Positions 16,674-26,042 of a DNA stretch of 56,563 nt are shown here, in pieces; the first letter of the stretch is position 1, and each line of letters begins with the position of its first letter. The DNA lies in NCBI GenBank assembly GCA_946480015.1, contig CAMLIL010000031.1:1-56563 (forward strand), given 5' to 3'. The notes beneath the pieces were generated by a model. That model had not been told where the DNA came from. It saw only the letters and a list, made by a program, of their open reading frames with translations, and did no database searches. This stretch comes from an uncultured Oxalobacteraceae bacterium (lineage in GTDB: Bacteria > Pseudomonadota > Gammaproteobacteria > Burkholderiales > Burkholderiaceae). The translations under genes and the position numbers were made by a program.

Positions 16674-18080
16674 ATGAACAAACTGATATTCGCCTTCTGC
16701 GCGGCGCTGGCCTGCGCGCCGTGCGCGTGGAGCGCCGGCGCGGCACCGTCGAAGATGCCGCCGTTCGGCAAGGACAAGCCGATTCCCGTGCCCAGCATCA
16801 CCAAGAAGACCCTGTCCAACGGCCTGCAGGTGTGGGTGGTGCCGCGCAGCGGCCTGCCGCGGGTCGATTACGTGCTGGCCGTGCGCGGGGCCGGCTATGC
16901 CGCCGACGATGCGCGCCATCCGGGCTTTGCCAACATCCTGGCCGGCCTGCTCAACGAAGGCACCTCCAAGCGCGATTCGCGCGCCGTGGCCGAAGCGGCG
17001 CAGAGTTACGGCGGATCGGTGGGCGGCGGCGCCAACAACGACGGCATCACGGTGTCGGCCAATGCACTGGCCTCGCACGCCGGGCCGATGATGGACCTGC
17101 TGGCCGAAGTGGTGCGCACGCCGGCGTTTCCGCCCAACGAGGTGCAGCTGGCCAAGACCAACGCGCTGCAAAACCTGAAGGTGCAGGAAGCCCAGCCGGG
17201 CTTCCGGGCCGACCGCGCGCTCAGCAAGGCGATCTACGGCGCCCATCCGTACGGCCAGACCACGCCGACCGAGGAATCGATCGAGTCCGTCAGCGAAGCG
17301 GGGCTGCGCAGCGAGCATGCGCGGCGTTTCAGGCCCGAGCGCAGCCTGCTGGTCATTACCGGCCGGATCGGCAGCGCCGACGCGATCCAGCTGGCCACGG
17401 TGGCGTTCGGCGACTGGAAGGCGGCCGGTGAGGCGCCGCCGGAGACGCCGCCGGCGCCAGGCGCCGCCAAGCCGGTGCGGCTGGTGCTGGAGCGGCCGGG
17501 CAGCGTGCAATCGACGCTGCGCCTGGGCAGCCCCGGCTCGGCCGCCAGCGCCGGCGACTACGTGCCGCTGCGCCTTGCCAGCACCATCATCGGCGGCAGC
17601 TTCAGCAGCCGCGTCAACCTCAATCTGCGCGAGGAAAAGGGCTATACCTACGGCGCCACGGCCGGCGCGCGCATCTACCGTGACGGCGGCGGCATCGTCG
17701 GCGGCGCCGACGTGCGCAATGAAGTGACCGGCGCGGCGCTGCAGGAATATATGAAGGAGTACCGGCGCCTCGGCGCGCAAGCCGTGCCGGCCGCGGAAAT
17801 GAGCATGAACAAGCGCTACATGGCGGGCAGCTACCTGGTCAGCAACCAGATGCAGCGGGCGGTGGCCGGTACGCTGGCGGGCAACTGGCTGATTGGCCTG
17901 CCGGCCGAGTTCCTGGGCCAGTTCGTACCGAAGATTCAGAAGGTCTCGGCCGACCAGGTGCGGGCGATGGGCAAGAAGTACTTCGCGCCGGAGCGCCAGT
18001 CGATCGTGGTGGTGGGCGACAGCAAGGCGATTGCGGCGCAGTTGAAGCCATTCGGCGAGTTCACGGTGAAGGATAAATAA
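16674..18080 (+). CDS. M16 family peptidase-like protein, non-catalytic partner
   Basis: 468 aa with a signal peptide (LIFAFCAALACAPCAWSAGA). The M16 fold is recognisable (LSNGLQVWVVPRSGLPRVDY near the start, LNLREEKGYTYGATAGAR in the C-terminal half, the usual substrate-binding segment). The HxxEH position reads HPGFANILAGLLNEGT, so the zinc ligands are missing. It is preceded by AAGGAGACC and directly follows the catalytic subunit, so it is probably its structural and substrate-binding partner in the periplasm. Confidence 0.9.
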   Translation: MNKLIFAFCAALACAPCAWSAGAAPSKMPPFGKDKPIPVPSITKKTLSNGLQVWVVPRSGLPRVDYVLAVRGAGYAADDARHPGFANILAGLLNEGTSKRDSRAVAEAAQSYGGSVGGGANNDGITVSANALASHAGPMMDLLAEVVRTPAFPPNEVQLAKTNALQNLKVQEAQPGFRADRALSKAIYGAHPYGQTTPTEESIESVSEAGLRSEHARRFRPERSLLVITGRIGSADAIQLATVAFGDWKAAGEAPPETPPAPGAAKPVRLVLERPGSVQSTLRLGSPGSAASAGDYVPLRLASTIIGGSFSSRVNLNLREEKGYTYGATAGARIYRDGGGIVGGADVRNEVTGAALQEYMKEYRRLGAQAVPAAEMSMNKRYMAGSYLVSNQMQRAVAGTLAGNWLIGLPAEFLGQFVPKIQKVSADQVRAMGKKYFAPERQSIVVVGDSKAIAAQLKPFGEFTVKDK

Positions 18081-18102
18081 GCCGCCCTCGCGCACGCGGA
18101 AT

Positions 18103-18142
18103 AAAAAAACCGCCAGACGCATCGCTGCGCTGGCGGTTTTTT
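18103..18142. terminator. Bidirectional terminator between the M16 pair and pnp
   Basis: AAAAAAACCGCCAG (18103-18116) pairs with CTGGCGGTTTTTT (18130-18142). The flanking A and T runs let it work on both strands, fitting its place between two converging genes. Confidence 0.9.
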
Positions 18143-18163
18143 ACCGGCCGAAGCCGGCAAGCC

Positions 18164-20284
18164 TTACAGGGGAGCGGCTTCCGCAGCGCCTTCAGCGGCC
18201 TTCATCGACAGCTTCAGACGGCCGCGGTCATCGGTTTCCAGAACCTTGACGCGCACTTGCTGGCCTTCTTTCAGATAGTCGGCCACGGCGTTCACACGCT
18301 CGTTGGCGATCTGCGAGATGTGCAGCAGGCCGTCCTTGCCCGGCATGACCTGGACGATCGCGCCGAAGTCCAGCAGCTTGAGCACCACGCCGTCGTAGGT
18401 CTTGCCCACTTCGACCGAGGCGGTCAGCTCTTCGATGCGGCGCTTGGCTTCCTGGCCGGCGGCGGCGTCGACGGACGCGATGGTGACCACGCCTTCGTCG
18501 CTGATGTCGATCTGGGTGCCGGTTTCTTCGGTCAGCGCGCGGATGACGGCGCCGCCCTTGCCGATCACGTCACGGATCTTCTCAGGGTTGATCTTGATGG
18601 TGATCAGGCGTGGTGCGAAGTCCGACAGTTCGGTCTTCACGTGCGGCATGGCCTTCTGCATTTCGCCCAGGATGTGCTCGCGGCCTTCCTTGGCTTGCGC
18701 CAGCGCCACTTGCATGATTTCCTTGGTGATGCCCATGATCTTGATGTCCATCTGCAGCGCGGTAATGCCATTGGCGGTACCGGCTACCTTGAAGTCCATG
18801 TCGCCTAGGTGATCTTCGTCGCCCAGAATGTCGGACAGGACGGCGAACTTGCCGCCTTCCTTGATCAGGCCCATGGCGATACCGGCCACGTGCGCCTTCA
18901 TCGGCACGCCGGCATCCATCAGCGCCAGGCAGCCGCCGCACACCGAGGCCATCGAGGAGGAACCGTTCGATTCGGTGATTTCCGACACCAGGCGCACCGA
19001 GTACGAGAACTCGTCCGGCGCCGGCAGCGCTGCGACCAGCGCGCGCTTGGCCAGGCGGCCGTGGCCGATTTCGCGGCGCTTCGGCGTACCGACGCGGCCG
19101 GTTTCACCGGTGGCGAACGGAGGCATGTTGTAGTGCATCATGAAGTCGTCGGTGTACTCGCCCATCAGCGCGTCGATCTTCTGGCTGTCGCGGGCGGTGC
19201 CGAGGGTGGCCACGACCAGCGCCTGGGTTTCACCACGGGTGAACAGGGCCGAACCGTGGGTGCGCGGCAGCACGCTGGTGCGGATCGCGATCGGACGCAC
19301 GGTGCGGGTGTCGCGGCCGTCGATGCGTGGCTCGCCGTCGAGGATCTGCGAACGCACGATCTTGGCTTCCATGTCGAACAGGATGTTGCCCACTTCGGCG
19401 GCATCCGGCGCGCTCTGGCCGGCGGCGGCCGCTTCGGCTGCCAGGTCGGCGTTCACTTGCGAGAACGCGTCCTTCAGCTTGGCGGTGCGGGCCTGCTTGT
19501 CGCGGGTCTGGTAAGCATCGCGGATCTTGGCTTCGGCAAAGTGCGCAACGCGGGCGATCAGCGCTTCGTTCTTCGCTGCCGGCGCCCATTCGACTTCCGG
19601 CTTGCCGCCTTCGGCCACCAGCTCGTGGATCGCGTCGATCACGGCCTTCATCTGGTCGTGGCCATAGACCACGGCGCCGAGCATGATTTCTTCGGACAGT
19701 TGCTGGGCTTCCGATTCGACCATCAGCACGGCCGTTTCGGTACCGGCCACGACCAGGTCCATCTGCGAGGTTTTCAGCTGGTTGGTGGTGGGGTTCAGGA
19801 TGTACTGGCCGTTGGCGTAGCCGACGCGCGCGGCGCCGACCGGGCCGCTGAACGGGACGCCCGACACGCACAGGGCGGCCGAGGCGCCGATCATGGCGGC
19901 GATGTCTGGATCGATTTCAGGATTGACCGACAGTACGTGGATGATGACCTGCACTTCGTTCAGGTAGCCTTCCGGGAACAGCGGACGGATCGGACGGTCG
20001 ATCAGGCGCGACGTCAGCGTTTCCTTCTCCGATGGACGGCCTTCGCGCTTGAAGAAACCGCCCGGGATCTTGCCGGCAGCGTAGGTCTTCTCGACGTAAT
20101 CGACGGTCAGGGGGAAGAAGTCCTGGCCAGGTTTCGCGTCCTTGCGCGCCACCACGGTGGCCAGAACGACGGTGTCTTCCACCGACACCAGCACGGCGCC
20201 GGAGGCCTGGCGTGCGATCTCGCCGGTTTCCAGCGTGACCTTGTGCTGACCGTACTGGAAGGTTTTCGTAACTTTGTTAAACAT
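18164..20284 (-). CDS. pnp: Polyribonucleotide nucleotidyltransferase (PNPase)
   Basis: 706 aa, full length. It degrades RNA 3' to 5' by phosphorolysis and is a degradosome component. Two RNase PH-like domains occupy residues 1-550 ([20 protein letters not shown] in the first, [15 protein letters not shown] and [15 protein letters not shown] in the second). The KH domain has the GxxG loop at [16 protein letters not shown] (about 565), and the S1 domain with [18 protein letters not shown] ends the protein. It follows rpsO, as in most proteobacteria, where pnp is controlled from its own leader by RNase III and PNPase. Confidence 0.98.
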   Translation of the reverse strand: MFNKVTKTFQYGQHKVTLETGEIARQASGAVLVSVEDTVVLATVVARKDAKPGQDFFPLTVDYVEKTYAAGKIPGGFFKREGRPSEKETLTSRLIDRPIRPLFPEGYLNEVQVIIHVLSVNPEIDPDIAAMIGASAALCVSGVPFSGPVGAARVGYANGQYILNPTTNQLKTSQMDLVVAGTETAVLMVESEAQQLSEEIMLGAVVYGHDQMKAVIDAIHELVAEGGKPEVEWAPAAKNEALIARVAHFAEAKIRDAYQTRDKQARTAKLKDAFSQVNADLAAEAAAAGQSAPDAAEVGNILFDMEAKIVRSQILDGEPRIDGRDTRTVRPIAIRTSVLPRTHGSALFTRGETQALVVATLGTARDSQKIDALMGEYTDDFMMHYNMPPFATGETGRVGTPKRREIGHGRLAKRALVAALPAPDEFSYSVRLVSEITESNGSSSMASVCGGCLALMDAGVPMKAHVAGIAMGLIKEGGKFAVLSDILGDEDHLGDMDFKVAGTANGITALQMDIKIMGITKEIMQVALAQAKEGREHILGEMQKAMPHVKTELSDFAPRLITIKINPEKIRDVIGKGGAVIRALTEETGTQIDISDEGVVTIASVDAAAGQEAKRRIEELTASVEVGKTYDGVVLKLLDFGAIVQVMPGKDGLLHISQIANERVNAVADYLKEGQQVRVKVLETDDRGRLKLSMKAAEGAAEAAPL

Positions 20285-20390
20285 GGGTAATCCCTTTCAT
20301 TTTGCCGACAGATTTTCAGGAGCTGTCGTTCACCTCACCACAGGCAACTTAACTTGCTGCCTCACTACATTTTCGAATGCCACAAATGCA

Positions 20391-20424
20391 AAATGCCCGC
20401 GGCAGCGAACTGACGCAGGCATTT
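20391..20424 (-). terminator. Partial terminator/processing hairpin between rpsO and pnp
   Basis: AAATGCCTGCG and CGCGGGCATTT (arms 20414-20424 and 20391-20401) form an 11-bp stem with one mismatch, followed on the minus strand by TTGCATTTG. It lies behind rpsO and before pnp, the position of the attenuating terminator and RNase III site known in other rpsO-pnp operons. Confidence 0.65.
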
Positions 20425-20447
20425 ATTTAAACTTGTACTGGCAAAAA

Positions 20448-20717
20448 TTACTTACGCAGGCCCAGTTTAGCGATCAGGTCGCGGTAACGGGTCGCGTCCT
20501 TGCTTTTCAGGTAGGACAGCAGGCTCTTACGACGGTTAACCATCATGATCAGACCGCGGCGCGAGTGGTGATCCTTGGCGTGGGCTTTGAAGTGGCCATT
20601 GAGTTCGTTGATGCGTGCGGTCAGCAGAGCGACTTGCACTTCCGGGGAGCCGGTGTCGTTTTGACCACGGGCGTTGTCCGCGATAATCGCGGCTTTGTCG
20701 ATGTTTTCTACGGTCAT
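20448..20717 (-). CDS. rpsO: 30S ribosomal protein S15
   Basis: 89 aa, exactly the family length, from ATG at 20715-20717; an upstream in-frame ATG would add MKGNI and is less likely. S15 binds 16S rRNA early in assembly of the 30S platform. The family sequence is clear: [19 protein letters not shown] and [20 protein letters not shown], then [20 protein letters not shown]. First gene of the rpsO-pnp operon. Confidence 0.98.
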   Translation of the reverse strand: MTVENIDKAAIIADNARGQNDTGSPEVQVALLTARINELNGHFKAHAKDHHSRRGLIMMVNRRKSLLSYLKSKDATRYRDLIAKLGLRK

Positions 20718-20776
20718 GATGTTACCTTTCACATGCGGTGCAGGAGTCGCAACCCCGGCGCACCGTGAACTTCGTT

Positions 20777-20805
20777 AATTAAAACTACACTTTGCGTCCG
20801 GCCAA
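20777..20805 (-). promoter_or_regulatory. Candidate sigma-70 promoter of rpsO
   Basis: Minus-strand TTGGCC (complement of 20800-20805) and TTAATT (complement of 20777-20782) are spaced by 17 nt and lie 60-90 nt upstream of the rpsO start. Both hexamers match the consensus only partly. Confidence 0.4.
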
Positions 20806-20920
20806 AACGGCCAGACCGGCAAGTATAGAGGAAAACGCATCGTGCCGCCAGTGCAGAATGCGCCGCCGCTGGCCCCGCTGGCAATATTGCCCCCTCAGCC
20901 CGGCACACTTCTGCCCTGAC

Positions 20921-20949
20921 GGAACTCCAAGGTCCCGCGGCGCCACTCA
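20921..20949 (+). promoter_or_regulatory. hrp box (HrpL-type ECF sigma promoter)
   Basis: GGAACT (20921-20926), a 16-nt spacer, then CCACTCA (20943-20949). The HrpL consensus is GGAACC-N15/16-CCACNNA, so there is a single mismatch (last base of the -35 box) and the spacing is exact. It is on the same strand as the YopJ-like gene and ends 49 nt before its ATG. HrpL drives type III secretion and effector genes in plant-associated bacteria; hrpL itself is not in the window. Confidence 0.75.
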
Positions 20950-20998
20950 ATACGCGGTCAATCTTACCGAGCCATTCCATCAAGTGGAGGATGATCCA

Positions 20999-22090
20999 AT
21001 GGGTCTCAGTATTTCCAAGCGAGCCCAATACGAGCAAACACCAGCGCGCTCCGAACCGCATGCCGGTGCAACCAGCGCAAGCGCTCGCCGCAGCGCCAGC
21101 GGGCCGCCGCCCCGGGTGAAAGAGAAATTCAAGGAGTTACAAAAACTCGGAAAGTCGTCGAATGGGCAGCTGAATCGCTATGCGGCCACCGCGACGAAAC
21201 TGGCGCGCAAGAACGTGCAGCCAGGACCAGAGATGTCAAAACTTGACTTCGAGAACATGCCTACGCTCATCCGCGTCGAAAATGCGCGCCATCCGGAGCT
21301 CAATCTGAGCCTCTATTCGACCCCCGGTGACTTTTTGCGCAATTTGTCAATGATGCCCGAAGGCGCTTCCCGTTCCATCGTGAGACTGGCCAACCCAGAT
21401 GGCGCTTCCGTCTTTCACCACGTGATCGTCGACGTGCGCAAGGAAAACGGGCAGCCCCCGACACTGCTTGTCCTTGAGCCGGTCACCTTAAATATGGCCA
21501 CCTTCACGCCGCAGTTGGCATTCTGGGCGGACATGCGCAGACATGGAATTGACACCTCCCGGGTTGCGGTCGTAGAGGCGGGAGCACAAACTTCTCCCAA
21601 CGGCTGCATCATGTACTGCCTGAACTACGCCCTCAAAGCGTTGAAGAACCGCGCCGCGTTCGACGGCATGCACCGGAACCTCGCGCAACAGAGGGGGCCA
21701 GGCCACGAGTTGGGCCTGGAGCGGCATATCGCTCAAAGCAGCGGCGTCCTTACCAATTTCAGTCCGCAAGATATACGAGGATTCCTTGGCAATATCGCAT
21801 TCGCAGCCGGGCCACTCGTGTTGCCGCCCGACTTCTACAAGCACATGAATTCAGCCACACTTGCCAAGACAGTATCCGAGATCGCCGCGCAACATTGCGT
21901 CCCTGGCGAACGGCCCGCCACCGCCCGTGTCAACAGCGCGCGTCATCCCGTGCCGGAATCGCTGGAGCAGCGGGTGGCCGCCTTTACGGTAACGCGGCCG
22001 AACCAGAACGGCGATATGCGCACCTACAGCGCGTCCATCGAAGGCTTTCGTCTGCAGGAAATTGCACGGGCGAAGAAGGAATTACCGTAA
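20999..22090 (+). CDS. YopJ-family acetyltransferase effector (predicted type III secreted)
   Basis: 363 aa from ATG 20999, which has GGAGG 8 nt upstream. YopJ-family effectors acetylate Ser, Thr or Lys residues of host proteins. The catalytic triad is proposed as His141 (SVFHHVIVDVR), Glu160 (LLVLEPVTLN) and Cys203 (AQTSPNGCIMYCLNYALKAL). The spacings of 19 and 43 residues match YopJ (His109, Glu128, Cys172), and the Q-x-S-x3-C context around the nucleophile is also shared. The first 45 residues are Ser/Ala/Pro-rich, like a type III secretion signal, and begin MGLSISK, an N-myristoylation motif (MGxxxS) of the kind seen in XopJ and HopZ proteins. Not in an operon; isolated between rpsO and a lipoprotein gene, as effectors often are. 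The call rests on motif spacing, not on a search. Confidence 0.78.
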   Translation: MGLSISKRAQYEQTPARSEPHAGATSASARRSASGPPPRVKEKFKELQKLGKSSNGQLNRYAATATKLARKNVQPGPEMSKLDFENMPTLIRVENARHPELNLSLYSTPGDFLRNLSMMPEGASRSIVRLANPDGASVFHHVIVDVRKENGQPPTLLVLEPVTLNMATFTPQLAFWADMRRHGIDTSRVAVVEAGAQTSPNGCIMYCLNYALKALKNRAAFDGMHRNLAQQRGPGHELGLERHIAQSSGVLTNFSPQDIRGFLGNIAFAAGPLVLPPDFYKHMNSATLAKTVSEIAAQHCVPGERPATARVNSARHPVPESLEQRVAAFTVTRPNQNGDMRTYSASIEGFRLQEIARAKKELP

Positions 22091-22178
22091 AGCAGATAGT
22101 CACGGTAGCTTGCGCTGACGGTGCAGAATGGCGCCACCTTTGGCATGATGGAGGTTTTCCTCTTCGAAGGTGGTTTTT

Positions 22179-22679
22179 ATGCAAAAACTTGCCCTCACGA
22201 CTTTATTGGCTGCGGCCTTGGGATTGGCCGGCTGTGCCGGGCTGATCCGCACCCAGCCCTCCCCGGGCGACCCGGTCGATGTGGTGCTCAGCAAGATGGG
22301 CAAGCCGACCGCGATTTATCCGGAGGCCGACGGCCAGGCGTTCGAGTACGCCACCGGGCCGATGGGCCAGTACACTTTCATGGCCCATATCGGGCCGGAT
22401 CAGCGCCTGCGCGGCTTCGAGCAGGTGCTCGGCGCGGAAGGGTTTGGCCGGATCAAGGTCGACGTGGCGACCAAGGACGAGGTGCTCAGGCTGATCGGGC
22501 ACCCGGCCGAGCGGTCGCGCGTGGCCTTGAACGATTACGAAGTGTGGTCGTACCGGTACAAGGAAAACGGCGTGTGGAACTCGATGATGCACGTGCATTT
22601 CGACCGCGCCGGGATCGTCAGGATGATGATGAACGGGCCTGATCCGATGTATGAGGAGAAGCGCTTTTTCAGGGACTGA
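22179..22679 (+). CDS. Lipoprotein with BamE/SmpA-like fold
   Basis: 166 aa from ATG 22179 (AAGGTGG upstream); a GTG at 22170 is possible but less likely. The signal peptide ends in the lipobox LGLAGC, giving a lipid-anchored protein. The mature part has two repeats of the SmpA/BamE type pattern: PGDPVDVVLSKMGKPTAIYP and later ATKDEVLRLIGHPAERSRV, each followed by a W/Y-containing strand (YEVWSYRYKENGVWN). It is longer than BamE and probably not BamE itself. Function unknown. Confidence 0.85.
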   Translation: MQKLALTTLLAAALGLAGCAGLIRTQPSPGDPVDVVLSKMGKPTAIYPEADGQAFEYATGPMGQYTFMAHIGPDQRLRGFEQVLGAEGFGRIKVDVATKDEVLRLIGHPAERSRVALNDYEVWSYRYKENGVWNSMMHVHFDRAGIVRMMMNGPDPMYEEKRFFRD

Positions 22680-22682
22680 CCG

Positions 22683-22708
22683 GTCGTCCCCGCTCGCGCG
22701 AGGACGAC
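22683..22708. repeat. Palindromic hairpin between converging genes (REP-like)
   Basis: GTCGTCC (22683-22689) and GGACGAC (22702-22708) flank a CGCTCGCGCG centre. It lies between the lipoprotein gene and leuA, which converge, so it may also work as a terminator without a T tract. It resembles the palindromes at 36224-36255 and 41345-41409. Confidence 0.55.
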
Positions 22709-22743
22709 AGTGAATTCTTGTACCCGCCCCTGTACCCCGCCGG

Positions 22744-24297
22744 TCAGACGTTGGTCGCCTGCGGATCGACCCGCTCGACCTTCGAGTGCAGCTTGTTCAG
22801 CGCCGCCAGATACGCCTTGGCCGAGGCCACCACGATATCCGGATCGGCGCCCAGGCCATTGACGATGCGCCCGGCCTGCGACAGGCGCATCGTCACTTCA
22901 CCCTGCGACTGGGTGCCGGTGCTGATCGCGTTCACCGAGAACAGCACCAGCTCGGCGCCGCTCTGGACCTGGCCCTCGATGGCATTGACGGTGGCGTCGA
23001 CCGGACCGTCGCCCTTGCCTTCGCACACATATTCCTTGCCGTCGACCGCGAATACCACCTTGGCCGCCGGGGTTTCCCCGGTTTCCGAGTGCTGCGCCAG
23101 CGACACGAAGCGATAGTGCTCGCCTTCCTGCGCGCGGTCTTCGGCCGATACCAGCGCCGTGATGTCTTCGTCGAAAATCTCGGCCTTGCGGTCCGCCAGA
23201 TCCTTGAAGCGCGCGAACGCGGCGTTGACCTCCCCTTCGGACTCAAGCTCGATGCCCAGTTCGCGCAGGCGTTCCTTGAAGGCGTTGCGGCCCGACAGCT
23301 TGCCCAGCACGATCTTGTTGGCGGCCCAGCCCACGTCTTCGGCGCGCATGATCTCGTAGGTTTCGCGCGCTTTCAAAATGCCGTCCTGGTGAATGCCCGA
23401 AGCGTGCGCGAAGGCGTTGGCGCCCACCACCGCCTTGTTCGGCTGGACCGCGAAGCCGGTGATCTGCGAAACCATCTTGGAGGCGGCCACGATCTGGGTG
23501 GTGTCGATCCCCAGCTGCAGCTTGAAGTGGTCGGCGCGCGTGCGCACGGCCATGACGACTTCTTCCAGCGCCGTGTTACCGGCCCGTTCGCCCAGGCCGT
23601 TGATGGTGCATTCGATCTGGCGCGCGCCGCCGATCATGACGCCGGCCAGCGAGTTGGCCACCGCCAGGCCAAGGTCGTTATGGCAGTGCACCGACCAGAT
23701 TGCCTTGTCCGAATTGGGGATGCGCTCGCGCAGGCGCTTGATGGTGGCGCCGAACACTTCCGGCACGGCATAGCCGACCGTGTCGGGGAAGTTGATGGTG
23801 TTGGCGCCTTCGGCGATCACCGCTTCGAGCACGCGGCACAGATAATCCTCATCCGAACGGCTGCCGTCTTCGGGCGAAAATTCGATGTCGTCGGTGTACT
23901 GGCGCGCGCAGCGGATGGCCAGCTTGGCCTGCTCGAGCACCTGCTCGGGCTCCATGCGCAGCTTCATTTTCATGTGCAGCGGCGAGGTGGCGATGAAGGT
24001 GTGGATGCGCTTGCGCGCGGCCGGCTGCAGCGCTTCGGCGGCACGCGCGATATCGCGGTCGTTGGCGCGCGAGAGCGAGCAGATGGTGGAGTCCTTGACC
24101 GCCGCCGCAATGGCGCGGATGGCGTCGAAGTCGCCCGGCGAGGCGGCCGCGAAGCCGGCTTCGATCACATCCACGCGCAGGCGTTCGAGCTGGCGCGCAA
24201 TGCGGACCTTTTCGTCCTTGGTCATCGATGCACCGGGCGATTGCTCGCCGTCGCGCAGGGTGGTGTCGAAAATGATCAGGCGGTTCGAGTCGGACAT
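22744..24297 (-). CDS. leuA: 2-isopropylmalate synthase
   Basis: 517 aa, the long form with a regulatory domain. It condenses acetyl-CoA and 2-oxoisovalerate in the first committed step of leucine synthesis. The catalytic barrel begins [17 protein letters not shown], with the metal-binding HxH in [17 protein letters not shown] and a conserved [15 protein letters not shown]. The C-terminal 130 residues fit the LeuA allosteric domain, which mediates leucine feedback. It follows pssA by 51 nt in the ilv-pss-leu cluster. Confidence 0.97.
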   Translation of the reverse strand: MSDSNRLIIFDTTLRDGEQSPGASMTKDEKVRIARQLERLRVDVIEAGFAAASPGDFDAIRAIAAAVKDSTICSLSRANDRDIARAAEALQPAARKRIHTFIATSPLHMKMKLRMEPEQVLEQAKLAIRCARQYTDDIEFSPEDGSRSDEDYLCRVLEAVIAEGANTINFPDTVGYAVPEVFGATIKRLRERIPNSDKAIWSVHCHNDLGLAVANSLAGVMIGGARQIECTINGLGERAGNTALEEVVMAVRTRADHFKLQLGIDTTQIVAASKMVSQITGFAVQPNKAVVGANAFAHASGIHQDGILKARETYEIMRAEDVGWAANKIVLGKLSGRNAFKERLRELGIELESEGEVNAAFARFKDLADRKAEIFDEDITALVSAEDRAQEGEHYRFVSLAQHSETGETPAAKVVFAVDGKEYVCEGKGDGPVDATVNAIEGQVQSGAELVLFSVNAISTGTQSQGEVTMRLSQAGRIVNGLGADPDIVVASAKAYLAALNKLHSKVERVDPQATNV

Positions 24298-24348
24298 GAG
24301 GTCTCCGGAGTAGCTAATGGAATGTGGGAATGCGTTTTTGGCGGCCGG

Positions 24349-25215
24349 TCAGCGCCGCTCGCTCGGGTCGACCGCTTCCTCGTCGGTCTGGATGATGCTC
24401 ACCGGCCGGCCCTTGGCCAGGCGCCAGAAGTACACCAGATAGCCGGACAGGCCGTAGGCGGCAAACAGCGGCATCAGGGAACTGGCCGGTTCGATCGCGG
24501 CCAGCGCCAGGCCGAGGGCGATCAGGAATACGAAAATGAAGGGCACCGACTTGCGGAAGTTGACGTCCTTGAAGCTGTAGTACGGCACGTTGGTGACCAT
24601 GGTCAGGCCGGCGAACAGGGTCACGCCCCAGGAGATCCAGGGTGCCAGGAAGCCGGTGTAGCCGTTGTCGTGCAACATCAGGATGTAGCCGGTGACGATG
24701 CCCGCCGCGGCGGGACTGGGCAGGCCCTGGAAGAAGCGCTTGTCGACCACTTCGATGTTGGTGTTAAAGCGCGCCAGGCGCAGCGCGGCGCCGGCGCAAT
24801 ACACGAAGGCGGCGATCCAGCCGAATTTGCCGAGGTCGCGCAGCGACCATTCGTACATCACCAGCGCGGGCGCGGCGCCGAAGGAAATCATGTCGGACAG
24901 GCTGTCGTACTGGGCGCCGAATTCGGACTGGGTGTTGGTCAGGCGGGCGATGCGGCCATCGAGTCCGTCGAGGATCATGGCGATGAAGATGGCCCAGGCC
25001 GAGTGCTCGAAGCGCCCCGTCATGGCTTGCACGATGGCGTAAAAGCCGCAGAACAGCGCGGCCGTGGTGAAGGCGTTCGGCAGCAGGTAAATGCCGCGCC
25101 CGCGCACCGGATTGCCGTCGGCATCGAACTTGCGGCGCGTGATGCGGCTGAAGCGCGAGATCTTGCCTTTCTTGGGTCCGGCAGGTTTGCGGCGTGGAAG
25201 AGTGGCCATGGGCAT
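24349..25215 (-). CDS. pssA: CDP-diacylglycerol--serine O-phosphatidyltransferase
   Basis: 288 aa from ATG at 25213-25215; the frame is open to a GTG at 25239 and another ATG lies at 25209, with no strong ribosome binding site to decide. It makes phosphatidylserine, the precursor of phosphatidylethanolamine, in the inner membrane. The CDP-alcohol phosphotransferase motif is complete in DGLDGRIARLTNTQSEFGAQ followed by YDSLSD. Several transmembrane helices follow. It belongs to the ilv-pss-leu cluster typical of betaproteobacteria. Confidence 0.95.
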   Translation of the reverse strand: MPMATLPRRKPAGPKKGKISRFSRITRRKFDADGNPVRGRGIYLLPNAFTTAALFCGFYAIVQAMTGRFEHSAWAIFIAMILDGLDGRIARLTNTQSEFGAQYDSLSDMISFGAAPALVMYEWSLRDLGKFGWIAAFVYCAGAALRLARFNTNIEVVDKRFFQGLPSPAAAGIVTGYILMLHDNGYTGFLAPWISWGVTLFAGLTMVTNVPYYSFKDVNFRKSVPFIFVFLIALGLALAAIEPASSLMPLFAAYGLSGYLVYFWRLAKGRPVSIIQTDEEAVDPSERR

Positions 25216-25254
25216 TTTCTTGTTCGAGTGAAGGTTCACATTATAGTGGCTGCC

Positions 25255-26016
25255 TTACTTGAAGCGGACCTTTCCTACCAGACGCATCTGCAAGGTGGTT
25301 TCGCCCGGCTCGAAGCTCGGTTCCGAGACCTCGGCCTGCTCGCGCTTGGCCGAGGCGCGCATCATCATGGGCGCTGCGGCGTCCGGGGCCTGGCCGCCGG
25401 CGTAGTTGCCGGAAGCTTCGAAATCGACCGTGTCGAGGGTGGCGTCGCCGAGCTTGCGGCCCATGGCGGCGGCGATCGAGGCGATGCGCTCGTTCAAATT
25501 CTGATACGTGGCGGCAATGCGCTTGTCGTCGAGCTTCTTGGTGGCGGCGGGCGACAGGCCAAATTGCAGACCGGACAGTGCCAGCAGGCGCTGCACCTGG
25601 GCCGTCATTCGGGGCAATCCGGCCAGATTGGTGGTTTTGACTTCCAGCGACTGGCCGACCCGCCAGCCGGTCGGCACGCGCGGCTTGCCGCTCGGCATTC
25701 CATTGGGCATGGGACGCTCGTCCGGGTAGACCGGGTAGGCATAGTAGCCGTGGGTTTTCAGTACCGCTTGCGGATCGTCCTTGCGGACGATCTCGGTGCC
25801 CTGCTTCATCTTCTGGTTCACGCGCGAGGCGGCGGCGGCCTTGTCCTTGTCCTGCTCTTCGATCGTGAAATAGGCGACGGCCTGGTCGTTGGCCTGGGTG
25901 ACTTCGCCGAAGGCGGGAACGATGACGAGGGTGCCGGCGGTGGGCGGCGCGGATTGGGCCTGGGCTTGCAGCGCGCACAGCATGGCGCTTGCAATGAGGA
26001 TTCTTTTGAGGGGCAT
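25255..26016 (-). CDS. Periplasmic SIMPL domain protein (DUF541)
   Basis: 253 aa with a signal peptide (LIASAMLCALQAQA) and CAGGAGATAAG before the ATG. SIMPL/DUF541 proteins are periplasmic or outer-membrane associated; the E. coli member YggE is linked to oxidative stress. Visible features are an early TLVIVPAFGEVTQANDQAVA strand pair and the central VKTTNLAGLPRMTAQVQRLL helix. It lies between ilvC and pssA, where many relatives carry psd instead. Confidence 0.8.
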   Translation of the reverse strand: MPLKRILIASAMLCALQAQAQSAPPTAGTLVIVPAFGEVTQANDQAVAYFTIEEQDKDKAAAASRVNQKMKQGTEIVRKDDPQAVLKTHGYYAYPVYPDERPMPNGMPSGKPRVPTGWRVGQSLEVKTTNLAGLPRMTAQVQRLLALSGLQFGLSPAATKKLDDKRIAATYQNLNERIASIAAAMGRKLGDATLDTVDFEASGNYAGGQAPDAAAPMMMRASAKREQAEVSEPSFEPGETTLQMRLVGKVRFK

Positions 26017-26042
26017 ATTCTTATCTCCTGGTTGATGGACAA

